From positions 62,001-126,000 of the forward strand of contig WTCE01000030.1 in assembly GCA_013138735.1 (NCBI GenBank): DNA of 64,000 bases. The letters run 5' to 3'. Source of the DNA: Crocinitomix sp. (lineage in GTDB: Bacteria > Bacteroidota > Bacteroidia > Flavobacteriales_D > Crocinitomicaceae). Position numbers and translations under genes: made by a program. Each line of letters begins with the position of its first letter. Position 1 is the stretch's first letter. Shown in pieces: positions 1 through 8,405 of the stretch. Below the pieces are notes generated by a model. That model saw nothing but the letters and a program-made list of their open reading frames with translations. It was not told where the DNA came from and did no database searches.

Positions 1-760
1 TAATGGGGTTGCTTATGACCCCGCTACTTTTATCAAAATCCAATACTTGAAAATCATTATGGCGAGTTGCCATTGCGATCTTGTTCCCAAGAGGAGAGCT
101 TTGTAGTTGACCATTCACGTAATAATCCCATTCAGAATTATCAATTAGAATACCAACTTCGCTTACAATGGGTTCGGCAATAACACCGTCTGGTGTGAGC
201 AGGTGCGAATAAAATTTATTTCCAGCCAGACTATGTGTAATTACCCATGCGTCACGGCCATTTTCATGGCGTACAGCTGTTATTTTGTCACATACCGAAT
301 CCATTAAAACAACACCTTTTAAATCAGAGATATCTCCTAAGCCTCCGTTTAAATTCATGTCGATAACCGAATATCTTAATTCTTGTGAGTATCCTCCCCC
401 AGTCATTTTGAAGAGATAGTAGAGGTTGTTAGAATTTGGTTTGCGTATTATAATTGGAGATTGAGTGTGATGATTATATCCTCCAATTTCATCAGATGTT
501 GGCATTTCAATTTGATTCCGGTCATAGTTATGAGCTCCATCCGAATAAAACAATAGATTTCCTAGACTGTCACTAATACTTGAACATGCTGTACAACAAA
601 TTTCGCTATCCTCTATGGGCAATGGAGGGTCATAGTTAAAATCTAATCCAACGTGGCATCCAAAATACCACATATTACCTTCATTTTGGGCAAATGTGGT
701 AATACTAAGAACCAATATAAATATGACTAATGTTTTTTGAGCATGATTAATAGTTAACAC
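1..760 (-). CDS. Secreted protein, N-terminal part (runs off left edge)
   Basis: An uninterrupted frame of 253 codons runs leftwards off the window, so the C-terminus is missing. No ATG fits. The best start is GTG at 760, nine bases after an AGGAG run, which gives a signal peptide (hydrophobic stretch LVIFILVLSITTFAQ, cleavage probably after Gln25). The mature part opens N-E-G-N-x-W-Y-F-G, an opening I associate with large exported Bacteroidota proteins that carry a T9SS domain at the far end; that end cannot be seen here. A Cys-Cys-x-x-Cys cluster lies near residue 60. The rest looks beta-rich, with repeated short strands of the kind found in propellers. Function unknown. It is the only gene here whose start depends on a clear Shine-Dalgarno sequence. 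Confidence 0.6.
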   Translation of the reverse strand, partial: MLTINHAQKTLVIFILVLSITTFAQNEGNMWYFGCHVGLDFNYDPPLPIEDSEICCTACSSISDSLGNLLFYSDGAHNYDRNQIEMPTSDEIGGYNHHTQSPIIIRKPNSNNLYYLFKMTGGGYSQELRYSVIDMNLNGGLGDISDLKGVVLMDSVCDKITAVRHENGRDAWVITHSLAGNKFYSHLLTPDGVIAEPIVSEVGILIDNSEWDYYVNGQLQSSPLGNKIAMATRHNDFQVLDFDKSSGVISNPI

Positions 761-878
761 GAAATAAATCTCCTCATGGTTGGTTAAATTCAGTTTAGGT
801 CAAATGGTAATAAAACATAACATCCCGCTATAAACCATCCGTCAGCTTCGAGATTACAACCTAAATTAGCCCGTTTTC

Positions 879-1826
879 TCACCCTACCCAAGTTAACTGC
901 TCAAAAAGATAAGCATAAAATCCGTCAACATCAATATCAGTAACTACATTCACAGCATAGCCTTCAGAACTTTGTACAATATTTCCTTCATCTGAACCTT
1001 CGGTTACATTAAGCAAGAATTGCTGCTCAATAGTATACAATGAAGGTTGATCAAGATAAGCTGTTGTGACGGTATCCCAAAAGGCATAACCATCTTCAAA
1101 GGCCACCATAGAATACATTTGACCAGCTAAAGCATACAAAGGATATTGCTCACTATCTGGTGCAAAGTCAAGCACTATTTGAGGCGATAGCATTACTTCG
1201 TTAGTCGCGTTCAAAGGGAACATGGTTAATGGAATTCCTGAAGCCAAGATTTCTTGTACCGCAAAAGGATCCCAATAGGCATTCCATTCTGCATTGGGAT
1301 TGGCGCCAGGTGACAAACCTGGATCTACATTTCCAGTAGCTGGTGGTAAAGCTCCACCCATCCAAAGAATTTCAGCAATACCATTTCTGATATTAGCATT
1401 CATGGATAAAGCAGTTGTTAAGGGAGTCATTGGTGAAAGCACTAAAATTTTCACATTTTCTCCTCCTTGATCCATATTGTTTTGAATCAAATCCACTATC
1501 ATTTGTTCACCACTTACTGTTGAAGGTGGAACAGTATTGGGCGTAATATTTAACATGGGCAACATATTGGCCATCATTGAATATTGGCGATAAGTCCATG
1601 GAAAAGCATTGATTGCCCGAGCGGTACTGGTTGTTATTGGAATATTGGGTTGCTGCATTAGGTTGAGTACTTTTTGCGTAACATCAACAGTAGGCGCAGC
1701 GCGACAATCAGCATTTACGACTACTATTCCCAATAGATTTATGTTTTGCATTGTGGCTACCAATGCGACAGAAATTAATTCGTCCACGGCACCATCTTGA
1801 AGGATGATTAAAGGTTGTTTGCTCAT
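879..1826 (-). CDS. Nucleoside hydrolase (IunH-like) family protein
   Basis: This 315-residue protein has no signal peptide, so it is probably cytoplasmic. Members of this superfamily hydrolyse the N-glycosidic bond of ribonucleosides using a calcium ion held by an N-terminal aspartate cluster. Here the cluster reads L-Q-D11-G-A-V-D15-E16 instead of D-x-D-P-G-x-D-D, so one ligand is Glu and the Pro-Gly pair is lost. Later family marks are intact: S-P-M-T-P-L-T near 131-137, M-G-G-A at 156-159, W-N182-A-Y-W-D186-P, and W-D251 where the last metal Asp is expected. The length is normal. It stands alone, with no transporter or kinase nearby. The fold is secure; substrate and activity are not, because of the altered cluster. 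Confidence 0.85.
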   Translation of the reverse strand: MSKQPLIILQDGAVDELISVALVATMQNINLLGIVVVNADCRAAPTVDVTQKVLNLMQQPNIPITTSTARAINAFPWTYRQYSMMANMLPMLNITPNTVPPSTVSGEQMIVDLIQNNMDQGGENVKILVLSPMTPLTTALSMNANIRNGIAEILWMGGALPPATGNVDPGLSPGANPNAEWNAYWDPFAVQEILASGIPLTMFPLNATNEVMLSPQIVLDFAPDSEQYPLYALAGQMYSMVAFEDGYAFWDTVTTAYLDQPSLYTIEQQFLLNVTEGSDEGNIVQSSEGYAVNVVTDIDVDGFYAYLFEQLTWVG

Positions 1827-1943
1827 AGTTTTGGTGTTAGGTTTAATATTGTTTTTCTCCTACTACTGCAAGCCGTCTACCTTTTAAATGTACAAAAATG
1901 TTCTGAATTAATGGGTTTAAAATCAATGACCTATTCTGAATTT

Positions 1944-3170
1944 TCATCTCGTTATTTCAAGAAAACGCTCTTCCTCTCCTTCAAGGATTACTTGTTTGGT
2001 CAATTTTCCGTTTTTATATATTTCATATCCTATCCCATCTCCTTGATAAAAATAGTCGGCAGAAGTTTGTTCTCCATCTGAATTGAAAAACTTCCTAATC
2101 CCATGTCGTTTTCCCATATCCCATGGTTCAATAAATGTTATTTCGCCTGTTTGTGAATTCATGTTTTTTGTCACACCATGCTCTAAACCATTGATGAAAC
2201 ATCTAATTTCCGTTGTATCTCCATTGGTATAAAAGCGATAGAAACATCCATGCTCTTCGCCATTTTGGAAGTTGCGTATGAACCTTTTATCATAGAAGTA
2301 ATAATAATGAATCCAATTTCCTTCAAGTTTTCCGTTTTTGAATTGTCCTTCTACACTAATTTTTCCATTATCAAAGTATTTTATATAAGTTCCGTGGAAA
2401 ACCCCGTCATGGTATTCAGCAAAAACGGATTCACTTGTGTCATTAGGGTTCGGTTGTTTAAACTCTCCATGTCCATCAAAAATTTTTTGAGTCCCATCTC
2501 TATCGTATGCCTGTAGTAGTAATAAGTCTAGCGAGTCAGTTCGTTGAACTATTTTCATTAATTGTCCATTTGGATACCAATACCTCCACTCACCATCAGG
2601 TTCTGTATTCTTGAAATTTGATTCCAAAATCAATTGTCCGTTTGGCGCATATTCCACCCACTTACCAATTGACCAACCATTTTTATAATTGCCTTTTGCT
2701 TTTAATTGACCATCCTCATAATAGAATTCCCAAAATCCCTCTTTGCATACATGGAGGTTCTTTTTTTCACGAGCCCTCTTTGCGTCACTGCTAATCCAGC
2801 TGTCATATTCGACTATCGTATCACCATTATTATCTAACAATGGTAATTTATAACTCAAAGACCAATTACCATTATTTAAAGAATCGTCGATAATATAATT
2901 CCCTTTTTCCGCTAGATTTCCGTTATCATAAAAATACTCCCATGCCCCATGAACGATTGAATCTTTCACAGGACCTGTTCGTTTCATTTCTCCATTTATA
3001 TAGTATTCTTGAAGAACAAAATTGACGGTGTCTAATTTCGAATCATAAAGCCTTTTTGACTTGATTTGTCCGTTTTCATGGTGATCAATTACCCTATCAA
3101 AGTTCCCATCAGATTGCCAGCAACTGTTTAAGTGAAACGTCAATAAAACTATATATAAAATCTTGTTCAT
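1944..3170 (-). CDS. MORN-repeat-variant lipoprotein
   Basis: A 408-residue protein with a lipoprotein signal (L-N-S-C17), so it should be lipid-anchored in the envelope. Most of the mature protein is made of repeated units of about 22-25 residues built on Y-x-N-G-x-(I/L)-x-x-x-G-x-(Y/F)-x-x-G-x-x-x-G-x-W. This is the MORN variant also seen in Bacteroidota proteins annotated as YwqK-like. At least ten units can be counted, some decayed. MORN variants are stacked beta-hairpins that bind proteins or membranes; the ligand here is unknown. No toxin gene adjoins it, so the antitoxin label often given to YwqK relatives is not supported. It is separated from both neighbours and probably transcribed alone. 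Confidence 0.8.
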   Translation of the reverse strand: MNKILYIVLLTFHLNSCWQSDGNFDRVIDHHENGQIKSKRLYDSKLDTVNFVLQEYYINGEMKRTGPVKDSIVHGAWEYFYDNGNLAEKGNYIIDDSLNNGNWSLSYKLPLLDNNGDTIVEYDSWISSDAKRAREKKNLHVCKEGFWEFYYEDGQLKAKGNYKNGWSIGKWVEYAPNGQLILESNFKNTEPDGEWRYWYPNGQLMKIVQRTDSLDLLLLQAYDRDGTQKIFDGHGEFKQPNPNDTSESVFAEYHDGVFHGTYIKYFDNGKISVEGQFKNGKLEGNWIHYYYFYDKRFIRNFQNGEEHGCFYRFYTNGDTTEIRCFINGLEHGVTKNMNSQTGEITFIEPWDMGKRHGIRKFFNSDGEQTSADYFYQGDGIGYEIYKNGKLTKQVILEGEEERFLEITR

Positions 3171-3419
3171 TTAATTTGTACGCTAGGTTTGATTAAAACC
3201 CGTATGCGATTGTCTCCACTAAATTAATAATTATCCCCTACTCCTTCCCTGCTCAGGATTATAGTTTTTAAAGTCAAACTTAAACACTGCCCAAATTCAC
3301 TTTTTTCGGTACAAAAGGAAAGGCTGAAATCTTATAAGCTGATTAAATGTTTGTAACAATTGGAATATGTCTCGTTAGTAAACCATCACCCATTTATTCA
3401 AAACCTTAAATCTAATTCC

Positions 3420-4835
3420 ATGACAAAACTTTACGTCTATGTTATTATTCTTGCCTTAACAATGCTTAATTCTGCCTTTGCGCAAGACTGTCAATCCACC
3501 ATAGTTATTCAATTAGACAACATTACGAACGGGAGTTTATTTTCTGGGCAAAAAGTTGTTCTGACAAGTTTTAGAAGTAAAAAAGTATACACGAATACGA
3601 CTGACTTCAAAGGAGAAGCATCCTTTTTATTACCCTGTGAAGAAAAGTTTAATGTGACAATTTCAAATTATGTTGGTAAAATTGAATTGATGTCTCCTCC
3701 TTATGCCAATAGCACATCCACACAAACCTTTTCGTATGCGGCAGATATGTTGGAAAAAAGTAAGGCCTTTGCCATGAATGATGTGCAAAAAAAGGTAGTC
3801 GATCGTGCCATAACTCATTTGCCAGACACAACTTATGCCAAAGCTTGGATCATGCGTCAACCTCACGATCTAGAAAACTATTCAACATTAGATATAACCT
3901 TAATTGGTTTGGAGAAACAATTTTTAGAGGATGAGGAAATTGTGTTTACTGGAAGAAAGCGAAATAAATCATTCAAGGCAAATACAAATGCCAAAGGGCG
4001 TGCGCGTTTCTATTTGCCAAAGGGTGATATTTATAACGTCAATTTTAAGTATCATGGCAATTATAGTATTGAGGAGGTTGTCTATTCTAAAGGAACCTCA
4101 AGCACAAGAGTTGAGATTACTTATATGGGAACCAAAGAGTTTTTGCGCAGAAAAAAAGCGGAAGAAAAGCGCATGGAACTTGAACGCCAACAAGCTTTAT
4201 TGGCAAAAGCAGCAGGTAATGCAATTTATAACGGAGATTTAGTATTGGAAACGGTTATGAACAGGAATGATTGGAAGAATAAATTGCTTATTACTGATGT
4301 TTCATACGAAATGTTAGCCTATGCCTTGAAATTGGCAATATGGTACGAAGCAAATCGAAAAGCGGATCAAACCACCCAATTCGTCTTATATAACAATGGG
4401 AAAAAGCAACAAAACTCAGAGTCAGGTGTTGCTTTTCATATGGTTTCTCCAGAATACCAAACACTTGTAGATAAGATTAACTATGTATATGATAATGTAG
4501 GTTTAGAAACCGCAGCACACAGCATAGAGGGCTTAATAGCTGGAGACGGCATTGCGAAAACGTATGATGATGTCATTCTTTTCGTTGATAAGGACGCCGG
4601 CTTAATGGACTATGAATATTTCAAACAATTAAAGGCGCCCGTGCATGTTGTACTTTGTGTGGATGACAGACGTGCTAATCCACAACATTTAACAATTGCT
4701 TGGAAAACAAAAGGGAGTGTTCATTCACTATCTGGCGATTATACGAATATTGGACAATTGGTTGAAGGCGATACGTTTGAAATGGAGGGCGCTCAATATA
4801 AAATTATGGGCGGGGAATTTGTGTCAATTTATTGA
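3420..4835 (+). CDS. Secreted protein with two carboxypeptidase-regulatory-like domains
   Basis: The ATG at 3420 is preferred over an in-frame one 60 bases upstream because it places a clean signal peptide (MTKLYVYVIILALTMLNSAFA, cut before Gln-Asp-Cys) at the N-terminus, leaving 471 residues. Two similar beta domains follow, near residues 30-90 and 150-235. Each has a 'F/L-x-x-x-x-V-x-(L/F)-T-x-x-x-x-x-K' strand and a 'T-(D/N)-x-K-G-x-A-x-F-x-L-P' turn, as in carboxypeptidase-regulatory or SpaA-type domains. A Lys/Glu-rich helix at about 250-280 links to a C-terminal alpha/beta region with D-D-V-I-L-F-V-D-K-D, possibly a degenerate von Willebrand A fold. Function unknown. It is one of few plus-strand genes in this part and is followed by the terminator at 5002. 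Confidence 0.65.
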   Translation: MTKLYVYVIILALTMLNSAFAQDCQSTIVIQLDNITNGSLFSGQKVVLTSFRSKKVYTNTTDFKGEASFLLPCEEKFNVTISNYVGKIELMSPPYANSTSTQTFSYAADMLEKSKAFAMNDVQKKVVDRAITHLPDTTYAKAWIMRQPHDLENYSTLDITLIGLEKQFLEDEEIVFTGRKRNKSFKANTNAKGRARFYLPKGDIYNVNFKYHGNYSIEEVVYSKGTSSTRVEITYMGTKEFLRRKKAEEKRMELERQQALLAKAAGNAIYNGDLVLETVMNRNDWKNKLLITDVSYEMLAYALKLAIWYEANRKADQTTQFVLYNNGKKQQNSESGVAFHMVSPEYQTLVDKINYVYDNVGLETAAHSIEGLIAGDGIAKTYDDVILFVDKDAGLMDYEYFKQLKAPVHVVLCVDDRRANPQHLTIAWKTKGSVHSLSGDYTNIGQLVEGDTFEMEGAQYKIMGGEFVSIY

Positions 4836-4972
4836 TCAATACAATCTCTATCAGAATTAGGATTAATGTGGTTGCAATCCGCGTTAGTTTTATCTGGCTG
4901 GTAATAGATTATCTCCCATAAATGTTCGGAACCTCCTAGAGTTATTAGATAAATACAGTCCATTGAACGCAG

Positions 4973-4990
4973 TCCCGATTGTTATCGGGA
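4973..4990. repeat. Short palindrome TCCCGAT-TGTT-ATCGGGA
   Basis: Perfect 7-bp arms around a 4-base loop, 11 bases before the terminator hairpin at 5002. The same palindrome occurs as a dispersed intergenic repeat in other Flavobacteriia (from memory, not searched). No T-tract follows, so alone it is unlikely to terminate transcription. Confidence 0.5.
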
Positions 4991-5001
4991 ACTTAGATTT
5001 T

Positions 5002-5031
5002 AGTCCGCCTGAGGCGGACTGTTTTTTTTTT
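5002..5031 (+). terminator. Rho-independent terminator built on a dispersed palindrome
   Basis: A perfect 8-bp GC-rich stem (AGTCCGCC-TGA-GGCGGACT) is followed by G and ten or more Ts, a strong intrinsic terminator in the plus direction, 167 bases past the stop of the secreted protein gene ending at 4835. On the minus strand the hairpin is not followed by Ts. The same 19-base hairpin recurs at 61377, so it is both a terminator and a repeat copy. The rest of the 297-base gap 4836-5132 shows nothing else. Confidence 0.75.
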
Positions 5032-5132
5032 AAATGATGTATCTCAAGAACTCGAAATCACCAGGTTTCGAAGCGCAGTAAATGATTCTTAAAAATAGCA
5101 AATGATAAGTCTAGTAATTAAAAAGGAGGGTT

Positions 5133-5642
5133 TTATTCAATTTTTTTCATCCATCTGGTGATTGCTTTGGCTTCATTACTTTCGTTGTAATAGCTCCAAT
5201 CCCCCTCAGTGTGAAGTAGTATTCTTTTATAGCGTCCCACATCAGTGTCAAATTGATAGCAATAATAGCTGTATTGTCCCATATCTGCTCCATGACTTGT
5301 TCCCTCAGAAAAGGCCCCGTTGGCTGCTTTATTGATTAACTTATTTTGGGTGTACAATTTTCTTTTAGTCACACTCCCAATTATACCGTCGCAGTTTGAA
5401 ATGTTTTCAATTAATTCAGACTCGCTTATATAGCCTAATGAATCTGCTCCATTCATGCCCTCCGGCAAGTTAAAGGAATTCACATTACCATCTGAATCTA
5501 TCATCCAACCATTGAAGGTGTAACCCCAAGCAAAATTTTGATATACCATTGTGTAATATCCATGCGGAATGGAATCATACTTTTCTTTATTACATCCTAA
5601 TAGGATTAGGCTAAAAATTGCGAGTAGAAATAGCTTTTTCAT
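5133..5642 (-). CDS. Small lipoprotein of unknown function
   Basis: This 169-residue protein has a typical lipoprotein signal (hydrophobic run to L-L-G-C17 after Met-Lys-Lys). The mature part carries many aromatic residues (Y-Y-T-M-V-Y, W-G-Y-T-F-N-G-W-M) and ends with a basic W-M-K-K-I-E tail. No family is recognised. It probably sits in the outer membrane facing the periplasm. The 62-residue frame starts 24 bases upstream on the same strand and may be co-transcribed. Confidence 0.65.
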   Translation of the reverse strand: MKKLFLLAIFSLILLGCNKEKYDSIPHGYYTMVYQNFAWGYTFNGWMIDSDGNVNSFNLPEGMNGADSLGYISESELIENISNCDGIIGSVTKRKLYTQNKLINKAANGAFSEGTSHGADMGQYSYYCYQFDTDVGRYKRILLHTEGDWSYYNESNEAKAITRWMKKIE

Positions 5643-5666
5643 TTTGAATGGGTTAAGGATAGCTTC

Positions 5667-5837
5667 TTATTCTTTAATGATATGCTGCTCTATTCGTTCC
5701 ATGCGGTCGCACAACTCTTGTAGTTTATTGAGAATTAGAATATGCGTTTTTTTTGCATCAATCCCTACAGGGCTTTTATCACTATGGATCACCTCAGCAA
5801 TTTCTTCGTACGTTTTTGCGTCTATTTCAAATTTCAT
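5667..5837 (-). CDS. Small acidic helical protein, unknown
   Basis: Starting at the ATG at 5837 this encodes 56 residues; an upstream ATG at 5855 would add six Asn/Lys-rich residues. The sequence has an N-terminal M-K-F-E-I-D-A-K-T-Y-E-E-I-A-E-V segment and then a heptad-like helix ending D-R-M-E-R-I-E-Q-H. This composition is typical of a real small protein, perhaps a dimer through its C-terminal helix. No family recognised. It lies between the lipoprotein gene at 5642 and the MDR gene at 5921, on the same strand as both. Confidence 0.5.
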   Translation of the reverse strand: MKFEIDAKTYEEIAEVIHSDKSPVGIDAKKTHILILNKLQELCDRMERIEQHIIKE

Positions 5838-5876
5838 ATTGTTGTTTTTTATCAATTTAGGTATAATGGTTGGGTA

Positions 5877-5904
5877 AACCGCGTTTTAATTCAGCTTAGA
5901 CTTT
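5877..5904 (-). repeat. Spacer repeat, copy 1 (trailing motif of MDR gene)
   Basis: Read on the plus strand the block begins AACCGCGTTTTAATTCAG and continues CTTAGACTTT. It lies 17 bases beyond the stop of the minus-strand gene at 5921. It matches 24 of 28 bases at 10103-10130, which follows a different gene in the same orientation. A short hairpin (GGTT..AAACC) abuts its plus-strand left side. Confidence 0.6.
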
Positions 5905-5920
5905 GTTGTGCATGTGCTAT

Positions 5921-6853
5921 TTATATAACATTAATAATTACATTCCCTTTTTTGTGGCCCTTATCAACATATCTATGCGCTTCTACTATTTGTTCCATAG
6001 GATAGCGTTTATCTATTACTGATCTTAACTTTCCTGCCTCACAGAGTTCTTTGAGAAAGATAAGGTCTTCGACTTTTAACTTAAAGTTGCTCGACAAAGC
6101 CAGAACGTTAAGATAGACCCCTGACGTTGTCAAAGATTTTTTACGTTTTGAGGCATCAATCTTGCCAACTGCATCAAAGATGATATCATAAGTATTACCA
6201 TTTTGCGTAAAATCTTCTTGCGTATAATCAATAAGCTTATCGGCTCCCAGAGATTTCGCCAATTCCAAATTCCCCGCACTGCATACTCCTGTAACTTCTG
6301 CCCCAAAGTACTTGGCTAGCTGAATTGCAAAAGTGCCAACACTGCCAGAAGCACCATATATTAAAACTTTTTGTCCTTTCTGAATATTTGCTTTTCTGAG
6401 ATTAAGTAAGGCGGTTAATCCACCATTAGAAAGCGGGGCAACTTCTTCATAATTCATATTAGTTGGTATTGTTGTCAGAATTCCATCTTCAAGCATAACA
6501 CAATACTCAGCATAGGCACCAAAATTAAATTCAGTAGATCCAAAAACAAGATCACCAATTTTAAATAGCTTAACATCTTTTCCTACTGCTTCAATTTCTC
6601 CAGCCAGCTCCATTCCAAGTATTTTTTTTCTTGGCCCCCTGAACCCCATCATTATTCGCATTATAGGTTTGAAAAAGAAATCCTTTACAGGACCTAAACC
6701 AGGTTCTAACCGCCGAACTTTAGTATCTCCTATGTGCACAGTTGTAACATGCACTTTTATCAGCACCTCATTGTCTTTAGGGAAAGGTTTTTCTACCTCC
6801 TTTATCTGAAGAACCTCTGGAGGTCCATATTTAGTGCAAATAACAACTTTCAT
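5921..6853 (-). CDS. MDR-family NAD(P)-dependent oxidoreductase (quinone reductase type)
   Basis: Starting at the ATG at 6853, not the one 57 bases upstream, gives 310 residues that begin [13 protein letters not shown], the usual opening of zinc-independent medium-chain reductases. An N-terminal GroES-like domain (about 1-130) is followed by a Rossmann domain with Y-G-A-S-G-S-V-G-T and [11 protein letters not shown]. The structural zinc cysteine loop is absent, and so is the catalytic Cys-His-Glu set, which fits the quinone oxidoreductase or enoyl reductase branch acting in the cytoplasm with NADPH. Substrate unknown. Its upstream region (6854-7057) is unusually GC-rich and resembles the leader of the TPR gene starting at 12683. 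Confidence 0.85.
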   Translation of the reverse strand: MKVVICTKYGPPEVLQIKEVEKPFPKDNEVLIKVHVTTVHIGDTKVRRLEPGLGPVKDFFFKPIMRIMMGFRGPRKKILGMELAGEIEAVGKDVKLFKIGDLVFGSTEFNFGAYAEYCVMLEDGILTTIPTNMNYEEVAPLSNGGLTALLNLRKANIQKGQKVLIYGASGSVGTFAIQLAKYFGAEVTGVCSAGNLELAKSLGADKLIDYTQEDFTQNGNTYDIIFDAVGKIDASKRKKSLTTSGVYLNVLALSSNFKLKVEDLIFLKELCEAGKLRSVIDKRYPMEQIVEAHRYVDKGHKKGNVIINVI

Positions 6854-7057
6854 ATTTCTATTGTTTACGGTGAATCCAATGACGTACAAGGTTTGAATAA
6901 AGATAGGCATTTTCTGCGTTCACCGAAGTGTAATGAAGATGAATGCCGCCGCGGACCACATTGGCGTTCAGTAGTGATGGAATCTCTGGACATTGGATCA
7001 GGTTCAGTCGCAGGAGCCTTTTGCAGGGATAAGGAATCGTGAGCTTTGGCTCGTATG
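6854..7057. other. GC-richer intergenic spacer, no gene seen
   Basis: This 204-base gap is richer in G and C than its surroundings (for example GCCGCCGCGGACC near 6944 and a GAGC-TTTG-GCTC hairpin near 7040). No convincing coding frame lies in it. The part next to the start at 6853 is related to the leader of the gene starting at 12683. It looks like a repeated spacer, not like a decayed gene. Confidence 0.4.
6887..6920 (-). repeat. Leader repeat, copy 1 (upstream of MDR gene)
   Basis: On the plus strand the block begins CAAGGTTTGAATAAA and ends ATTTTCTGCGTT. It matches 29 of 34 bases at 12697-12730. Both copies lie just upstream of minus-strand start codons (6853 and 12683), and a GTTTAC hexamer stands between each block and its gene. 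Confidence 0.6.
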
Positions 7058-7630
7058 TTAGGGTACCTTTTCTAATTCACTGTAACAGCAGTACCTATTG
7101 AAAATGTACTTATGACCGAGAAAAAAAACAGATGTTTCTTTCACACTATTAGAATTGAACTCAGCCTCTGACATTGACCTAATTACTTTCGCTACACTCT
7201 CCGGCAAGAAGCTTCCTGTGTGGCCTGAAGTTTCATAAAGTCCATAGTATTGTCGTTGATTGTCGGTTAATACAGTATCTGTTTTAGCAAGTTGTGAGCA
7301 AAAGAAAATCCGGGAATGAGGTCCAATTCCATCTAAGAATTGGTATTGCATGTTTTTTGCACTATCTATAAAAGTGTGCGTGTATTCGAAATCATAAATA
7401 GTTTCATAGAGGTTTGCATATGAATTTTTGGAGTCATCAACAATGCCATCATTAACTAGGTCGGTCCTCATTTCTTCATAATGATCATAATATTCTTTCA
7501 TTTTCTGTTCTAAGCAGTATTCGACTGATGATTTAGGTGCTTGTTGATTTTCATTTTCTTGATCAGAATTCCCAGAACAGCTAGAGACAGTAATGGTGAT
7601 AGTAAATATGAATAATAGATCAATTCTCAT
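7058..7630 (-). CDS. Lipoprotein of unknown function
   Basis: Starting at the ATG at 7630 (a further 30 bases upstream are in frame) gives 190 residues with a lipoprotein signal, I-T-V-S-S-C18. The mature protein begins with a Ser/Asn/Gln/Glu-rich linker and continues as a mixed, mostly hydrophilic domain with no motif I recognise. It is transcribed divergently from the lipoprotein gene at 7711. The 80-base region between them holds a perfect 11-bp inverted repeat whose left arm touches this start codon, so both genes may be controlled together. Confidence 0.65.
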   Translation of the reverse strand: MRIDLLFIFTITITVSSCSGNSDQENENQQAPKSSVEYCLEQKMKEYYDHYEEMRTDLVNDGIVDDSKNSYANLYETIYDFEYTHTFIDSAKNMQYQFLDGIGPHSRIFFCSQLAKTDTVLTDNQRQYYGLYETSGHTGSFLPESVAKVIRSMSEAEFNSNSVKETSVFFLGHKYIFNRYCCYSELEKVP

Positions 7631-7671
7631 TATTTTAGGTTTACTCGTTGTATATGACACACCTAAAATAA
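7630..7671. promoter_or_regulatory. Inverted repeat in divergent lipoprotein promoter region
   Basis: TTATTTTAGGT at 7630-7640 and ACCTAAAATAA at 7661-7671 are perfectly complementary 11-base arms separated by 20 bases. The left arm overlaps the start codon of the leftward gene and the right arm lies 8 bases before the rightward -7 box at 7679. It could be an operator for both genes or a hairpin in the leftward leader RNA. Confidence 0.45.
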
Positions 7672-7678
7672 GAATTAA

Positions 7679-7686
7679 TATATTTG
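7679..7686 (+). promoter_or_regulatory. Promoter -7 box TATATTTG
   Basis: A perfect match to the Bacteroidota -7 consensus TAnnTTTG, with its last base 25 bases before the ATG at 7711. The same distance (24 bases) is found at the two T9SS paralogues. No good TTTG -33 element is seen. The position also argues against a TTG start at 7684. Confidence 0.5.
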
Positions 7687-7710
7687 AGCACTCAAAACAC
7701 CTGGAGACCT

Positions 7711-8256
7711 ATGAAATTATTTTTTATTTTCGCTTTGATTTTAATGACGAGTTGTGCGACTGAGAATGATCAAGTTGAAGACACCTCAGAAATAGCTCCT
7801 GTCCCCTTTCCTCGAAATTACAAGAGCTTTTATGCTGGCATGAGTGTGGACGAGCTATTTGTCAACGCAAAAGAGGAAAACTTTTATCTTACTGGAGAAT
7901 GCAGCAAATGGACGAGGCTCTATGATGGAGAAATAATAGGACCAAAATTAATCTTAGAAAGTGGTAGCGTTATACTTACTGCCTATCCAATTGATGGAAG
8001 AATAGCAAGGTTAGAATTTGATGGAGATAACGACCCTTTTTTTCACGGGGATTTAACCGATATTTATGAGAATTTTGGAGGCTATAAAAAAAATGGATCT
8101 AAAAGAACGTTCTCTCAGGATAGTTTAAAAACGCATATTGATAAAAGCAGAGACGTTTTAGAACTTACTCATAATTCGCTTTGGGGAAAATGGATGGATA
8201 GTGAAACTGAATTTATGGAAAATTTAAAAACCAAAATTCAAGAAAAATACTCCTAG
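7711..8256 (+). CDS. Lipoprotein of unknown function
   Basis: The ATG at 7711 gives 181 residues with a short lipoprotein signal ending L-M-T-S-C15. The mature part contains F-Y-A-G-M-S-V-D-E-L-F, reminiscent of the 'G-M-(S/T)-x-x-E-(L/V)' start of SmpA/BamE-like small lipoproteins, then beta strands and a charged helical C-terminus. That resemblance is weak, and function is unknown. Its gene is divergent from the lipoprotein at 7630 and convergent with the one ending at 8406; a small GTCTT-TAAT-AAGAC hairpin lies just after the stop. Confidence 0.65.
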   Translation: MKLFFIFALILMTSCATENDQVEDTSEIAPVPFPRNYKSFYAGMSVDELFVNAKEENFYLTGECSKWTRLYDGEIIGPKLILESGSVILTAYPIDGRIARLEFDGDNDPFFHGDLTDIYENFGGYKKNGSKRTFSQDSLKTHIDKSRDVLELTHNSLWGKWMDSETEFMENLKTKIQEKYS

Positions 8257-8405
8257 TCTTTAATAAGACCAATAAATCTTTTCATGAATGTATTTAGTGT
8301 TTGATATCGCCAAATCATCTTGTGAATTAATGCTAACGTTAAGTATAACAAGCGTGGCCTGCCGATAAGCGGATATGATTTTTTTTTAGAGTGTTAGCCG
8401 TTTTT

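Noticed and set aside
1944-3170. MORN-repeat lipoprotein as a YwqK-type antitoxin
   Set aside because: No toxin partner adjoins it, and the protein carries a lipoprotein signal, which does not fit a cytoplasmic antitoxin.
7684-7711. TTG at 7684 as start of the lipoprotein gene
   Set aside because: It overlaps the -7 box and would precede the signal peptide with an odd extension. ATG at 7711 gives a standard lipoprotein signal.
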